Shown: positions 34,229 through 43,184, numbered from the stretch's first letter. The stretch: DNA of 64,000 nucleotides from an uncultured Flavobacterium sp. (GCF_943913405.1 NZ_CALTYA010000003.1:159836-223835), one strand, 5' to 3'. Made by a program: numbers and translations. The notes: generated from the sequence alone by a model not told the origin.

Positions 34229-34576
34229 ATGAGCATAGTTTCTTTTTTAGAAAAATTACAAGAAAATCCAAAATCGATCACTTTTCAAGATATGATAAAT
34301 GTCATCGAAGAAAATTATGATTTTGAACCAACAGCTTTCAAAAACGGAAATCAACAAAATAATGCAGGAGAAAATAATGGTTCTTGCAAGATATTTTCGT
34401 TCGCAAAATTGCAAAATCTTTCAAAAGAAGCGACTTTGGCTTGCTTTGGAAGTTATTATTTTGAAGATGTGCTGAAAAATCCGGATGGGAATGATCATCA
34501 AAACATCCGGAATTTTATGCAATTTGGTTGGGACGGAATTCATTTTGAAGGAGAAGCACTGCTAGAAAAAAAATAA
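34229..34576 (+). CDS. HopJ-family protein
   Basis: 115 residues. It matches the HopJ family (PF08888) by memory: IVSFLEKLQENPKSITFQDM at the N-terminus, YDFEPTAFKNG, and the central Cys-containing NGSCKIFSFAKL, then ACFGSYYFEDVLKNPDG and QFGWDGIHFEG. The family takes its name from a plant-pathogen effector, but most members are housekeeping proteins of unknown role in bacteria without type III secretion, as here. Its ATG abuts the stop of the OsmC gene. recJ follows 38 nt later. Confidence 0.8.
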   Translation: MSIVSFLEKLQENPKSITFQDMINVIEENYDFEPTAFKNGNQQNNAGENNGSCKIFSFAKLQNLSKEATLACFGSYYFEDVLKNPDGNDHQNIRNFMQFGWDGIHFEGEALLEKK

Positions 34577-34614
34577 AAATATTTTAATCCAGAAAAAATA
34601 AACACCATACAAAA

Positions 34615-36306
34615 ATGCGTTGGAACTTAAAACCAAAACCTGAATCCGAAAAAGTAAAAAGCCTGCAAAATTCCTTAAATGTTGACGAACTGACGGCGAC
34701 TTTGCTGGCGCAGCGTGGTATTGAAACCTTTGAAGAAGCGCGCCAATTTTTTAGACCAAAATTAGAAGATTTGCACGATCCTTATCTGATGAAAGATATG
34801 GACAAAGCCGTAATTCGGATTGAAAAAGCAATCGAAAATCAAGAACGAATTTTAGTTTTTGGTGATTATGATGTCGATGGAACGACTGCGGTTTCCTTGG
34901 TTTCCTCTTACTTGAAAAGTTTTTATCCCAACGTAGATACTTACATTCCAGATCGTTATGCTGAAGGTTACGGCATTTCGTATAAAGGAATCGATTATGC
35001 CGAAGACAATGAAATTTCACTGATTATTGCTTTGGATTGCGGAATAAAATCCATTGATCATATTGCTTACGCAAATGGAAAAAATATTGATTTTGTGATT
35101 TGTGATCACCACCGTCCGGGGAATTCTCTGCCCGAAGCGGTAGCTATTTTAGATCCTAAAAGACAAGATTGCGATTATCCGTATGACGAACTTTGCGGTT
35201 GCGGGATTGGTTTCAAATTGATCCAAGCTTTAGGGCAAAATAGAAACCAGACCATTGAAGATTTGATTCCGTACCTGGATTTGGTTGCCACGGCAATTGG
35301 CGCTGATATCGTTCCGATTACTGGTGAAAATAGGATTTTGGCAAAATTTGGCTTGGACGTAATCAATTCCAATCCGCGTCCGGGTTTCAAGGCGATGACG
35401 CAAAATGTAAAGAAAAAAGAACTGACAATTACGGATGTCGTTTTTATTATCGCTCCGAGAATCAATGCGGCCGGAAGAATCAAACACGGAAATTATGCCG
35501 TGCAACTTTTGACAGAATTCGGTTTGGAAGAAGCAGAAGCTTTCGCCAAAGAAATTGAAACTTTTAATGTCGATCGAAAAGAATTAGACAAGCAAATCAC
35601 GATACAAGCGCTTTCCCAAATTACTACAAATAAGGAAGAAAAAAGATTTTCGACAGTCGTTTACCAAGAAGATTGGCACAAAGGCGTCATCGGAATTGTG
35701 GCTTCGCGATTGATTGAAACCTATTATCGCCCGACTTTGGTCTTTACAAAAAGCGGCGATAAATTGGCGGCTTCAGCGCGTTCTGTAAAAGATTTTGACG
35801 TTTATAATGCGTTGGAAGCTTGTTCCGATTATTTGGAGCAATTTGGAGGACACATGTATGCCGCTGGATTGACCTTAAAGGAAGACCAGTTTGAAAATTT
35901 CAAAAATCAATTCGAAAAAGTAGTTTCTGAAACAATTACTGAAGAACTTCTAATTCCGGAAATATTGATTGATGCAGAAATTAACTTGGCAGATATCAAC
36001 GAAAGATTTATTAGGATTCTGAAGCAATTCGAACCTTTCGGACCAATGAACATGACTCCGATTTTCTTGACCAAAGATTTAATCGATACGGGTTATGGAA
36101 AAAAAATCGGGAAAGATGACGAACATTTAAAGCTTTTTGTAAAACAAGGAAACTCTCAAGGAATTGGAGCAATTGGTTTTAAAATTGGTGATAAATTAGA
36201 TTTGACGGCGAATCGTCAATTGTTTCAAGCGGTTTATTCTATAGATGAAAACGAATATAACGGAAATGTGATCTTGCAAATGCGACTTCGTGATATTAGA
36301 GCGTAG
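34615..36306 (+). CDS. recJ: Single-stranded-DNA-specific exonuclease RecJ
   Basis: 5'-3' ssDNA exonuclease of recombination and mismatch repair. 563 residues, a normal length. DHH-family motifs are visible: VFGDYDVDGTTAVSL near 82-96, IALDCGIKSI, the motif VICDHHRPGNSLPEAVA near 162-178 that gives the family its name, and ELCGCGIGFKL. The DHHA1 part has QFGGHMYAAGLTL, and a C-terminal OB domain ends the protein. It is the last gene of the run beginning at rsmI. Confidence 0.95.
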   Translation: MRWNLKPKPESEKVKSLQNSLNVDELTATLLAQRGIETFEEARQFFRPKLEDLHDPYLMKDMDKAVIRIEKAIENQERILVFGDYDVDGTTAVSLVSSYLKSFYPNVDTYIPDRYAEGYGISYKGIDYAEDNEISLIIALDCGIKSIDHIAYANGKNIDFVICDHHRPGNSLPEAVAILDPKRQDCDYPYDELCGCGIGFKLIQALGQNRNQTIEDLIPYLDLVATAIGADIVPITGENRILAKFGLDVINSNPRPGFKAMTQNVKKKELTITDVVFIIAPRINAAGRIKHGNYAVQLLTEFGLEEAEAFAKEIETFNVDRKELDKQITIQALSQITTNKEEKRFSTVVYQEDWHKGVIGIVASRLIETYYRPTLVFTKSGDKLAASARSVKDFDVYNALEACSDYLEQFGGHMYAAGLTLKEDQFENFKNQFEKVVSETITEELLIPEILIDAEINLADINERFIRILKQFEPFGPMNMTPIFLTKDLIDTGYGKKIGKDDEHLKLFVKQGNSQGIGAIGFKIGDKLDLTANRQLFQAVYSIDENEYNGNVILQMRLRDIRA

Positions 36307-36325
36307 GCAATTGGACTTAACCAAA

Positions 36326-36372
36326 AGGCAAAAGTTTATAAACGTTGTCTGCTTATCTCATGGCTTTTGCCT
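36326..36372 (+). terminator. Possible terminator after recJ
   Basis: The arms AGGCAAAAG (36326-36334) and CTTTTGCCT (36364-36372) pair perfectly, with CCA/TGG flanks extending the match, but the loop is 29 nt and the T-tract is weak. Confidence 0.45.
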
Positions 36373-36421
36373 AATGGCTAAATTTCTTAAAAAATAATTT
36401 AGAATCATTTTAAATAATTCT

Positions 36422-36429
36422 TATATTTG
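36422..36429 (+). promoter_or_regulatory. -7 box of the Cys-cluster protein gene
   Basis: TATATTTG fits TAnnTTTG and ends 18 nt before the ATG at 36448; this favours that ATG over a TTG at 36427 lying inside the box. Confidence 0.5.
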
Positions 36430-36447
36430 TTCGAAATAATTCGGGTT

Positions 36448-36801
36448 ATGAAAGAAATTGAGCAAATCTATTTTAATGATTTTGGTGTAGCTTTTCATTG
36501 GAAGAAAGAAAAACAGGTTTTGAAAAGCAAAGTACAATTGGTTTTTAAGGAAACCGGTTTTTATCTTTCAAAAGAAGAATTAAATATTTTTGCTAATAAT
36601 ATAGATTCAACTTGTGAAGAAATGAATTGCAACGGATGCCAATTTCAAAGAAAATGCCACAAGTTTTTACTGAAAACGCCTTTACAGCAAATTGATTTAG
36701 CGGTTTCTATGGATGAATTATTGCAGATCAAAGATTTAGTCGAAGGCACAATTTTTCAAATTCAATTGAAAGATTATTTGGATGATGTTTGCCAAAATTA
36801 A
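36448..36801 (+). CDS. Small cytoplasmic protein with a four-Cys cluster, unknown function
   Basis: 117 residues, no signal peptide. A Cys-rich segment CEEMNCNGCQFQRKC (about 56-70) has the spacing C-x4-C-x2-C-x5-C, suited to zinc or an Fe-S cluster. The N-terminal half contains alternating Lys/hydrophobic strands and the C-terminal part is helical (IDLAVSMDELLQIKDLVEG). I do not recognise the family. Its 3' end overlaps the 3' end of lpxH by 4 nt on the opposite strand. Confidence 0.65.
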   Translation: MKEIEQIYFNDFGVAFHWKKEKQVLKSKVQLVFKETGFYLSKEELNIFANNIDSTCEEMNCNGCQFQRKCHKFLLKTPLQQIDLAVSMDELLQIKDLVEGTIFQIQLKDYLDDVCQN

Positions 36802-37553
36802 TCCTTTTTGTATTCTTTCAATTCAAATTTTTCTCCGTCAAAAACGCCGTAGGTAAAATAGCCAATCCAGTCGCCTAAGTTGGCATACGTAGAATTTTCT
36901 CCCACTTTTATGGTCATCGGCAAATGCCTGTGGCCAAAAATAAAATAGTCATAATGTTTGGTTTCCAGCTTTCTTTTGGAATATAAAACCAGCCATTCTT
37001 TTTCTTCTCCTAAATAAACAACGTCTTCATCGCCAGAAATCAGCTTGTTTTTCACGGATAAATATTGTGCCAAACGAACGCCTAAATCAGGATGAAGCCA
37101 TCTGAAAAGCCATTTTGAAAATGGATTCGTGAAAACTTTCTTCATCCTTTTATAACCTTTATCGCCAGGGCCAAGTCCGTCGCCGTGGCCAATCAAAAAA
37201 AGTTTATTGTCAAAAGTGAATTCTTTTGTCGTATGATAAACTGGAATGTCTAACTCTTTTTGAAAGTAATCTTCCATCCACAAATCGTGGTTTCCTACGA
37301 AGAAATAAATAGGAATTCCAGCATCACGAAGTTCTGCCAATTTTCCCAAAACTCGCACAAATCCCTTTGGTACAACGGTTTTATATTCAAACCAAAAATC
37401 AAATAAATCGCCCAATAAAAACAAAGCGGTTGCGTCTTTCTTGATCTCGTCAAGCCATGCTACAAATTTCTTTTCCCTCGGAAAACTTAATTCTGCTGTT
37501 GGGGCACCAAAATGCTGGTCAGATGCGAAGTATATTTTTGTGTTTGAAGTCAA
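36798..37553 (-). CDS. lpxH: UDP-2,3-diacylglucosamine diphosphatase
   Basis: Lipid A pathway step 4: hydrolyses UDP-2,3-diacylglucosamine to lipid X and UMP at the inner membrane. 251 residues, calcineurin-like metallophosphatase. The metal ligands are visible in order: ASDQHFG (about 10-16), LLGDLFDFW, FVGNHDLW, LIGHGDGLG and IFGHRHLP. Extra helices between about 130 and 200 form the lipid-binding lid (KWLFRWLHPDLGVRLAQYLS). The gene stands alone with a -7 box at 37573-37580. Confidence 0.93.
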   Translation of the reverse strand: MTSNTKIYFASDQHFGAPTAELSFPREKKFVAWLDEIKKDATALFLLGDLFDFWFEYKTVVPKGFVRVLGKLAELRDAGIPIYFFVGNHDLWMEDYFQKELDIPVYHTTKEFTFDNKLFLIGHGDGLGPGDKGYKRMKKVFTNPFSKWLFRWLHPDLGVRLAQYLSVKNKLISGDEDVVYLGEEKEWLVLYSKRKLETKHYDYFIFGHRHLPMTIKVGENSTYANLGDWIGYFTYGVFDGEKFELKEYKKD

Positions 37554-37572
37554 AATTTCGTAATTTAAAATT

Positions 37573-37580
37573 CAAAGATA
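37573..37580 (-). promoter_or_regulatory. -7 box of lpxH
   Basis: Minus-strand TATCTTTG, 19 nt before the start codon; no -33 partner seen. Confidence 0.45.
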
Positions 37581-37685
37581 GCAAAGATTACGCAGACCGA
37601 AAGAGTGAAATGCTTTCTTCTTATTTCAGAAACCATTTTTTAAGGTGCCATTTTTTTATTACTTTTATTCACGCAATCTCACGCT

Positions 37686-38498
37686 ATGAAAAAAATTCTG
37701 ACATTACTTTTATTCTTCTCTATTTCTGCAATTTATGCGCAAGATCCTGTGACAAATCAGCAAATCAAGGAGGCGCAGGAACGTGAAGAGCAAGAAAGGA
37801 TTAAGGAAAATCTTGACAATCAGAAAATTGCTGACCAGCAGGAAATTGAAGATGCAAAACGAAAAAGTGATTCCACAAGAATTACTGTCACCGTTATAGA
37901 TTCTTTATATCGTGAAGATCAATTTTATATTGGATTGACTTACAATTTACTGCAAAATAGGCCAAAAGGGTTGAGTCAAAATTCATTTTCTTCAGGACTT
38001 CATATTGGTTTTTTAAGAGATATTCCTTTGAATAAAAGAAGAAACCATGCGATTGCGATTGGTCTTGGCTATTCGATGAATGACTTTCGCCAAAATTTGA
38101 AAATCACTGAAATTGATGGAAAATTTAATTATGAAATCGATAATGATTTTGATAAAAATAAATTTGCCTTGCATTATCTTGATCTTCCGATTGAATTTAG
38201 ATGGCGAACTTCCACAATCCAAAGCCATCGTTTTTGGAGAATTTATACGGGTTTCAAACTGAGCTATTTGTTCTTGAATAAGTCAAAATTTACAGGTACG
38301 GAAGAAACTTTTAAGTATTTTGGAAATGATGATTTTAATAAATTCCAATATGGTGCTTATATCTCATTTGGTTACAATACATGGAATTTCCACGCTTATT
38401 ATGGCTTGAATTCGCTTTTGAAATCTGAAGCTAAATTGGAAGGAAAATCAATCGATATGAATACTTTAAATATCGGATTGATGTTTTATATTTTATAG
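37686..38498 (+). CDS. Outer-membrane beta-barrel protein (PorT-like architecture)
   Basis: 270 residues. The signal peptide ends SAIYAQ (18). A highly charged helix follows (about 25-65, rich in Glu, Lys and Gln), then a beta-barrel: FYIGLTYNLLQNRPKGLS, SSGLHIGFLRDIPLNKRRNH, AIGLGYSMNDF, LDLPIEFRW, YISFGYNTWNF and the terminal strand NTLNIGLMFYIL. This resembles the PorT/OmpW-like barrels of Bacteroidota, some of which serve the T9SS, but the resemblance is one of architecture and I would not name it porT. The gene end overlaps the convergent membrane protein gene by 6 nt. Confidence 0.7.
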   Translation: MKKILTLLLFFSISAIYAQDPVTNQQIKEAQEREEQERIKENLDNQKIADQQEIEDAKRKSDSTRITVTVIDSLYREDQFYIGLTYNLLQNRPKGLSQNSFSSGLHIGFLRDIPLNKRRNHAIAIGLGYSMNDFRQNLKITEIDGKFNYEIDNDFDKNKFALHYLDLPIEFRWRTSTIQSHRFWRIYTGFKLSYLFLNKSKFTGTEETFKYFGNDDFNKFQYGAYISFGYNTWNFHAYYGLNSLLKSEAKLEGKSIDMNTLNIGLMFYIL

Positions 38499-39098
38499 CC
38501 AAAAATATAAAAGGCTGATTTGAGTCAAGACACCAACTAAAAAACCAGCAATTAATTCTTTGCTATCGTGTGCTTTCATTGATAATCTTGAAGTTGCCAC
38601 AAGTCCGGTTATTAATAAAAAACTTGCTACAAGATATATGTGATTGCTTTGCGTGTGAAGGCTGAATCCGATTATGAAAACCGTCAACGAGCTGATTCCA
38701 ACCATATGGATACTTGCCTTTAAATTGACAAAAATCAATAAAAAAGTCAGGATCGTACTTGCTAAAGCTCCGAAGAAAAAATAATAGAGCTCTGGGATAA
38801 TTTCAACTCTAATGCTATGCGTGATTAAGATGTAAAGTAAAAGTGCATTCACAAAAAGCGGAATTTTCCGTTGTGAAATTTGCTTAATCATTATAGAATC
38901 TGCTTTTCCAAGTGTCATCAAAAAGTAAAATATTGAAATCGGAATGAGAATTGTCAAGATAATTATCTGAACCATAATCAGAAATAATTCTTGATAAGAA
39001 TGGTATCTGTCTGTCAGAAAAAAATACAGCAAAACGGCATAAACCGAGATAAACATCGGATGAAAAATATAAGAAAATATAGCTAGGAATTTTTTCAA
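38493..39098 (-). CDS. Multi-pass membrane protein, possibly PAP2-related
   Basis: 201 residues with about six membrane helices. KASIHMVGISSLTVFIIGF followed by ATSRLSMKAHDSKELIAGFL resembles the later two PAP2-phosphatase motifs (a His-containing loop, then SR-x5-H-x3-D), here reading SRLSMKAHDSKE, in which the Asp immediately follows the His instead of lying three residues on. The first PAP2 motif (KxxxxxxRP) is not obvious, so enzymatic activity is doubtful. It overlaps the convergent barrel gene at its 3' end, and its start lies 10 nt after the stop of the upstream same-strand gene, so those two are likely an operon. Confidence 0.6.
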   Translation of the reverse strand: MKKFLAIFSYIFHPMFISVYAVLLYFFLTDRYHSYQELFLIMVQIIILTILIPISIFYFLMTLGKADSIMIKQISQRKIPLFVNALLLYILITHSIRVEIIPELYYFFFGALASTILTFLLIFVNLKASIHMVGISSLTVFIIGFSLHTQSNHIYLVASFLLITGLVATSRLSMKAHDSKELIAGFLVGVLTQISLLYFWL

Positions 39099-39108
39099 GT
39101 TTCTTTTC

Positions 39109-39996
39109 TTAATTGGAAAGTATTGTTTCGATGGCTAATGTAGTAAAAGAACCTTTATCTTTTCCAATCGATAATGCTGCTGACTTTCTCCAATTGGCAT
39201 TTGTGTAAATCCATGTATTTCCAAAGTTTTCTGTAGTAAATGCAGACAAAGTTGGCTCATAACGGTATGCTGTTTTGTAGCTGTCGCTATTGAATTCTTT
39301 TAATTTATATTTGTATTTATTGTTTTCAATAGTTAGCCATTCAAAGGCTATAAACAGGCCGTTTTCAGGAAAAATAATTTTGTATTTTGACAAATCTACA
39401 GTTGTTTCTTTCAATCCTTTTGGTACTGAAAAAATAATATCTTCATTGTAAAGATATTCTCCCGGGGCTCCGTTTCCATCAGCAACATATAAAACCATCT
39501 TGAATTGGGCATTTTTTATATTGCTGTTTGTGGCAAATTTTATTTTGTTTAGATAAGGCGTTTTTTCATAGTCTTTATTGTATTCAAAATAACGACCAAC
39601 AATCCAAGGTGCCAGCTGAATGCCAAAACCGGTCGTTGCTTCTTCTAAATTAAAAGTAGAAATTGTATTGAAAATGGTCTTTTTTTGAGACTCAATTACA
39701 ACTTCATTAAGCTGTTGAATGGCTTCTTTTAAATAAAATACTTGGTTGCTTTCAGAAAGTTTGATCGCTTTTTTTTCATAGCCAATGCAAGACAAGATTA
39801 ATGTTTTATTCAAAGCATTATTTGAAATCACAAAAGTTCCGTTTTCTTCAGAAGTTGTTCCGATGTTTTCATTTTCAACCCAAATATTGACATAAGGAAG
39901 CGATTTTTTGGTAATGCTGTCTGCAACTTTTGCGTTGATTTGGGCAAAATTTTGAATCGTAAGAAATAAGAAAAAAGCCTGAAGGTAAAATTTCAT
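39109..39996 (-). CDS. Secreted protein with carboxypeptidase-like regulatory domain
   Basis: 295 residues. The signal peptide ends TIQNFAQ (18). Residues 20-95 form a CarboxypepD_reg-like beta-sandwich (KVADSITKKSLPYVNIWVE, GTFVISNNAL, LSCIGYEKK) like that preceding TonB receptors, but no plug or barrel follows. The rest (about 100-295) is beta-rich with FGIQLAPWIVGRYFEY and IIFPENGLFIAFEWL. Such proteins are common at Bacteroidota surfaces and their role is unknown. A membrane protein gene follows 10 nt downstream. Confidence 0.7.
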   Translation of the reverse strand: MKFYLQAFFLFLTIQNFAQINAKVADSITKKSLPYVNIWVENENIGTTSEENGTFVISNNALNKTLILSCIGYEKKAIKLSESNQVFYLKEAIQQLNEVVIESQKKTIFNTISTFNLEEATTGFGIQLAPWIVGRYFEYNKDYEKTPYLNKIKFATNSNIKNAQFKMVLYVADGNGAPGEYLYNEDIIFSVPKGLKETTVDLSKYKIIFPENGLFIAFEWLTIENNKYKYKLKEFNSDSYKTAYRYEPTLSAFTTENFGNTWIYTNANWRKSAALSIGKDKGSFTTLAIETILSN

Positions 39997-40052
39997 AAAG
40001 CAGTTTTTGAAAGAGAATTCTGTTATTTTATAACTTCAGATTTTCAAATTTA

Positions 40053-41519
40053 TTACATTTTCTTTCTCATTCTCGCCACAGGAATATCAAGCTGTTCTCT
40101 ATATTTTGCAATAGTTCTTCTAGCAATCGGATATCCTTTTTCTTTCAAAATATCAGCTAATTGATCATCCGGAAGCGGCTTGTGCTTGTCTTCTTCCTCG
40201 ATAACATTCTGTAATATCTTCTTGATTTCAAGCGTAGAAACATCTTCGCCCTGGTCATTTTTCATGGCTTCAGAAAAGAATTCTTTGATCAATTTTGTGC
40301 CGTAAGGCGTTTCCACATATTTGCTGTTTGCTACACGAGAAACTGTAGAAATATCCAGTCCAACCATATCTGCGATGTCTTTTAAGATCATCGGTTTCAG
40401 TTTGGTTTCATCGCCGTCCAAGAAAAATTCTTCCTGATAATGCATGATCGCGTTCATCGTCACAAACAAAGTTTCTTGCCTTTGGCGAATCGCATCGATG
40501 AACCATTTTGCAGAATCTAACTTTTGTTTGATGAACTGAACAGCTTCTTTTTGCTGATTTGATTTATCGCGAGATGCTTTGTAGGTCTGCATCATTTCTT
40601 GATAATCTTTTGAAATATGAAGTTCTGGCGCATTTCTTCCGTTTAAGGAAAGTTCTAGTTCGCCTTCGACAATTCTTATGGTAAAATCTGGAACAACGTG
40701 CTCCACCATTTTATTATTTCCGGTAAAAGCTCCTCCAGGTTTTGGATTTAATTTCTCAATTTCATCAATTGCTTTTTTCAATTGGTCTTGAGAAACGCCA
40801 TATTTTTGGAGCAATTTATCGTAATGTTTCTTCGTAAAGGCTTCGAATTGGTGCTCTAAAATATCAATCGCCAAATCCACAGCTTCCGTTGGAGTTTTGT
40901 GTTTTAATTGCAACAAAAGACATTCTTGCAAATCTCTTGCGCCAACTCCCGAAGGTTCTAATTCGTGAATGACGTGCAAGATTTTTTCTACGTTTTTTTC
41001 ATCCGTATAAATTCCCTGCGTGAACGCCATATCGTCCACGATATCAGGAATACTTCTTCGGATGTAACCCATATCGTCAATGCTTCCTACTAAAAATTCG
41101 GCAATTTCACGCTCTTCATCGTTTAAGATAAAAGTGTTTAATTGATTAATCAAATCTTGGTGAAAACTTACTGGTGCAGCGAACGGCATGCTTCTGTCTT
41201 CGTCGTCATTGCTATAATTATTCGCCTGAAGTTTGTAATCTGGCGTTTCGTCATTGCTTAAATATTCGTCGATGTTGATATCTTCAGCATCGATTCTGTC
41301 GTTTTCGAATTCATCATAATCGTCATATTCTTCGTTTTCGAATTCGTCTTTTTCATATTCATCTTCCTCTTTGCCTGATTCTAGTGCAGGGTTTTCGACC
41401 ATTTCTTCTTTTAAACGCTGTTCAAAAGCTTGCGTAGGCAATTGAATTAACTTCATCAGCTGGATTTGCTGAGGCGATAATTTCTGTGATAATTTAAGTT
41501 GTAAAAATTGCTTGAGCAT
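40053..41519 (-). CDS. rpoN: RNA polymerase sigma-54 factor
   Basis: 488 residues. The activator-interacting region is the opening LKQFLQLKLSQKLSPQQIQL (Gln/Leu-rich). A very acidic linker (about 50-105, Glu/Asp/Tyr-rich) follows. The core-binding domain has IGSIDDMGYIRRSI and ELEPSGVGARDLQECLLLQL. The helix-turn-helix is IADMVGLDISTVSRVANSKY, and the RpoN box near the end is ARRTIAKYREQL. It directs transcription from -24/-12 promoters and needs an AAA+ activator, none of which is encoded here. It lies downstream of asnS but a strong terminator separates them. Confidence 0.96.
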   Translation of the reverse strand: MLKQFLQLKLSQKLSPQQIQLMKLIQLPTQAFEQRLKEEMVENPALESGKEEDEYEKDEFENEEYDDYDEFENDRIDAEDINIDEYLSNDETPDYKLQANNYSNDDEDRSMPFAAPVSFHQDLINQLNTFILNDEEREIAEFLVGSIDDMGYIRRSIPDIVDDMAFTQGIYTDEKNVEKILHVIHELEPSGVGARDLQECLLLQLKHKTPTEAVDLAIDILEHQFEAFTKKHYDKLLQKYGVSQDQLKKAIDEIEKLNPKPGGAFTGNNKMVEHVVPDFTIRIVEGELELSLNGRNAPELHISKDYQEMMQTYKASRDKSNQQKEAVQFIKQKLDSAKWFIDAIRQRQETLFVTMNAIMHYQEEFFLDGDETKLKPMILKDIADMVGLDISTVSRVANSKYVETPYGTKLIKEFFSEAMKNDQGEDVSTLEIKKILQNVIEEEDKHKPLPDDQLADILKEKGYPIARRTIAKYREQLDIPVARMRKKM

Positions 41520-41568
41520 TCTATGGATTTATTTGGAATTTACATTTCAAATTTAAGCATTTTCAAAT

Positions 41569-41606
41569 AAAAATGGCACATGTTAAGATAAACTTGTGCC
41601 ATTTTT
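41569..41606 (-). terminator. Terminator of asnS
   Basis: A perfect 12-bp stem, AAAAATGGCACA/TGTGCCATTTTT with a 14-nt loop, starts 27 nt after the asnS stop codon. Confidence 0.85.
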
Positions 41607-41632
41607 GATATGATTTTTTAAAGTATTGACTA

Positions 41633-43066
41633 TTAAAACTCAGCATTTCCAGGAGTTCTAGGAAAAGGAATCACGTCTCTGATATTCGTCATTCCCGTTA
41701 CAAACAGCACCAATCTTTCAAAACCAAGACCGAAACCGCTGTGAACCGCAGAACCAAAACGGCGCGTATCCAAATACCACCAAAGTTCTTCTTCATCGAT
41801 TCCGATTACTTTCATTTTCTCTAGCAAAACGTCCAAACGCTCTTCTCTTTGAGAACCACCGACGATTTCCCCAATTCCTGGGAAAAGAATATCCATTGCA
41901 CCAACCGTTTTTCCGTCTTCGTTCAAACGCATGTAAAACGACTTGATATTGGCTGGATAATCATAAACAATCACTGGCGATTTAAAGTGTTTTTCCACCA
42001 AATAACGCTCATGCTCTGACTGCAAATCAGCACCCCATTCTTCAATAATATAGTTGAATTTTTTCTTTTTATTTGGAGTTGAATTTTTTAAGATATCAAT
42101 TGCTTCGGTGTAAGAAACGCGTTTGAAATTGTTTTCCAACACAAAATTCAATTTCTCAAGCAAAGCCAATTCGCTTCTTTCCGCTTGCGGTTTTGATTTT
42201 TCTTCTTCTAATAAACGGCTTTCCAGAAACTTCAAATCATCGCCACATTTATCAACCGTATATTTAATTACGTATTGAATAAAATCTTCGGCCAAATCCA
42301 TATTGTCGTGCAAATCATTGAACGCCACTTCTGGCTCAATCATCCAAAATTCAGCCAAGTGGCGAGACGTATTTGAATTCTCAGCTCTAAAAGTTGGTCC
42401 GAATGTATAAATCTGACCTAATGCCATTGCAAAAGCTTCACCTTCTAATTGACCAGAAACCGTCAAATTCGTATGTTTTCCGAAGAAATCTTTTTTGTAA
42501 TCGATGTTTCCTTCTTCATTTTTTGGCAAATTATCTAAAGGCAACGAAGTCACTTGAAACATTTCGCCCGCACCTTCCGCGTCAGCGCCAGTAATTACAG
42601 GCGTATTTACATACACAAAACCTTTTTCCTGAAAATATTGGTGAACTGCAAAAGAAAGCACCGAACGAACTCTCATAATCGCTCCAAAAGCATTCGTTCT
42701 CACACGCAAATGTGCATTCTCACGCAAGAATTCAAGCGAGTGTTTCTTCGGCTGCATCGGGAATTTCTCAGGATCAGAATCGCCCAAAATCTCCAAACTT
42801 GTAACCTGAATTTCATATTTTTGTCCCGCACCTTTGCTTTCGGTCAATGCACCTTTCAAAGCTACTGCCGCACCAGTCGTGATACGCTTTAAGGTATCTG
42901 CCGGCGTATTTTCAAAATCCACAACACACTGAATATTATTGATAGTCGAACCGTCATTCAAGGCAATAAACTGATTATTTCTAAACGTTCTAACCCAGCC
43001 TTTTACATAAACTTCCTGCATCGTTTGAGCACTATTCAACAGCTCCTTAACTTTTGTGTGTTTCAT
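41633..43066 (-). CDS. asnS: Asparaginyl-tRNA synthetase
   Basis: Charges tRNA-Asn, whose gene is also in this window. 477 residues, class IIb. The N-terminal anticodon-binding OB domain spans about 15-110 (KGWVRTFRNNQFIALNDGS). Class II motif 2 is TFGPTFRAENSNTSRHLAEF and motif 3 is GFGLGFERLVLFVTGM, followed by the conserved end RDVIPFPRTPGNAEF. MEPE-like discrimination from AspRS is met by FWMIEPEVAF. A -7 box lies about 110 nt upstream, giving a long leader with possible hairpins. Confidence 0.97.
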   Translation of the reverse strand: MKHTKVKELLNSAQTMQEVYVKGWVRTFRNNQFIALNDGSTINNIQCVVDFENTPADTLKRITTGAAVALKGALTESKGAGQKYEIQVTSLEILGDSDPEKFPMQPKKHSLEFLRENAHLRVRTNAFGAIMRVRSVLSFAVHQYFQEKGFVYVNTPVITGADAEGAGEMFQVTSLPLDNLPKNEEGNIDYKKDFFGKHTNLTVSGQLEGEAFAMALGQIYTFGPTFRAENSNTSRHLAEFWMIEPEVAFNDLHDNMDLAEDFIQYVIKYTVDKCGDDLKFLESRLLEEEKSKPQAERSELALLEKLNFVLENNFKRVSYTEAIDILKNSTPNKKKKFNYIIEEWGADLQSEHERYLVEKHFKSPVIVYDYPANIKSFYMRLNEDGKTVGAMDILFPGIGEIVGGSQREERLDVLLEKMKVIGIDEEELWWYLDTRRFGSAVHSGFGLGFERLVLFVTGMTNIRDVIPFPRTPGNAEF

Positions 43067-43139
43067 TTTTATTAGTGTAAATATTCTTGAATTTATTCTT
43101 TTATTTAATTCAGAAAGTTTTCAAATCTTTCTAACTTAT

Positions 43140-43184
43140 GTCTGTTTGTAAAGAAAACTTTGCGAAAAACAGACCGCAAAGATA
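43140..43184 (-). promoter_or_regulatory. asnS promoter box and leader hairpin
   Basis: Minus-strand TATCTTTG (43177-43184) fits the -7 consensus. Just after the expected start the leader has arms GTCTGTTT/AAACAGAC (43167-43174 and 43140-43147), an 8-bp perfect pair. A smaller AGAAAG/CTTTCT hairpin lies closer to the gene. Confidence 0.45.

Noticed and set aside
34229..34576. HopJ protein as a type III effector
   Set aside because: No type III secretion genes are present and HopJ-family proteins occur widely in non-pathogens; the gene sits in a housekeeping run.
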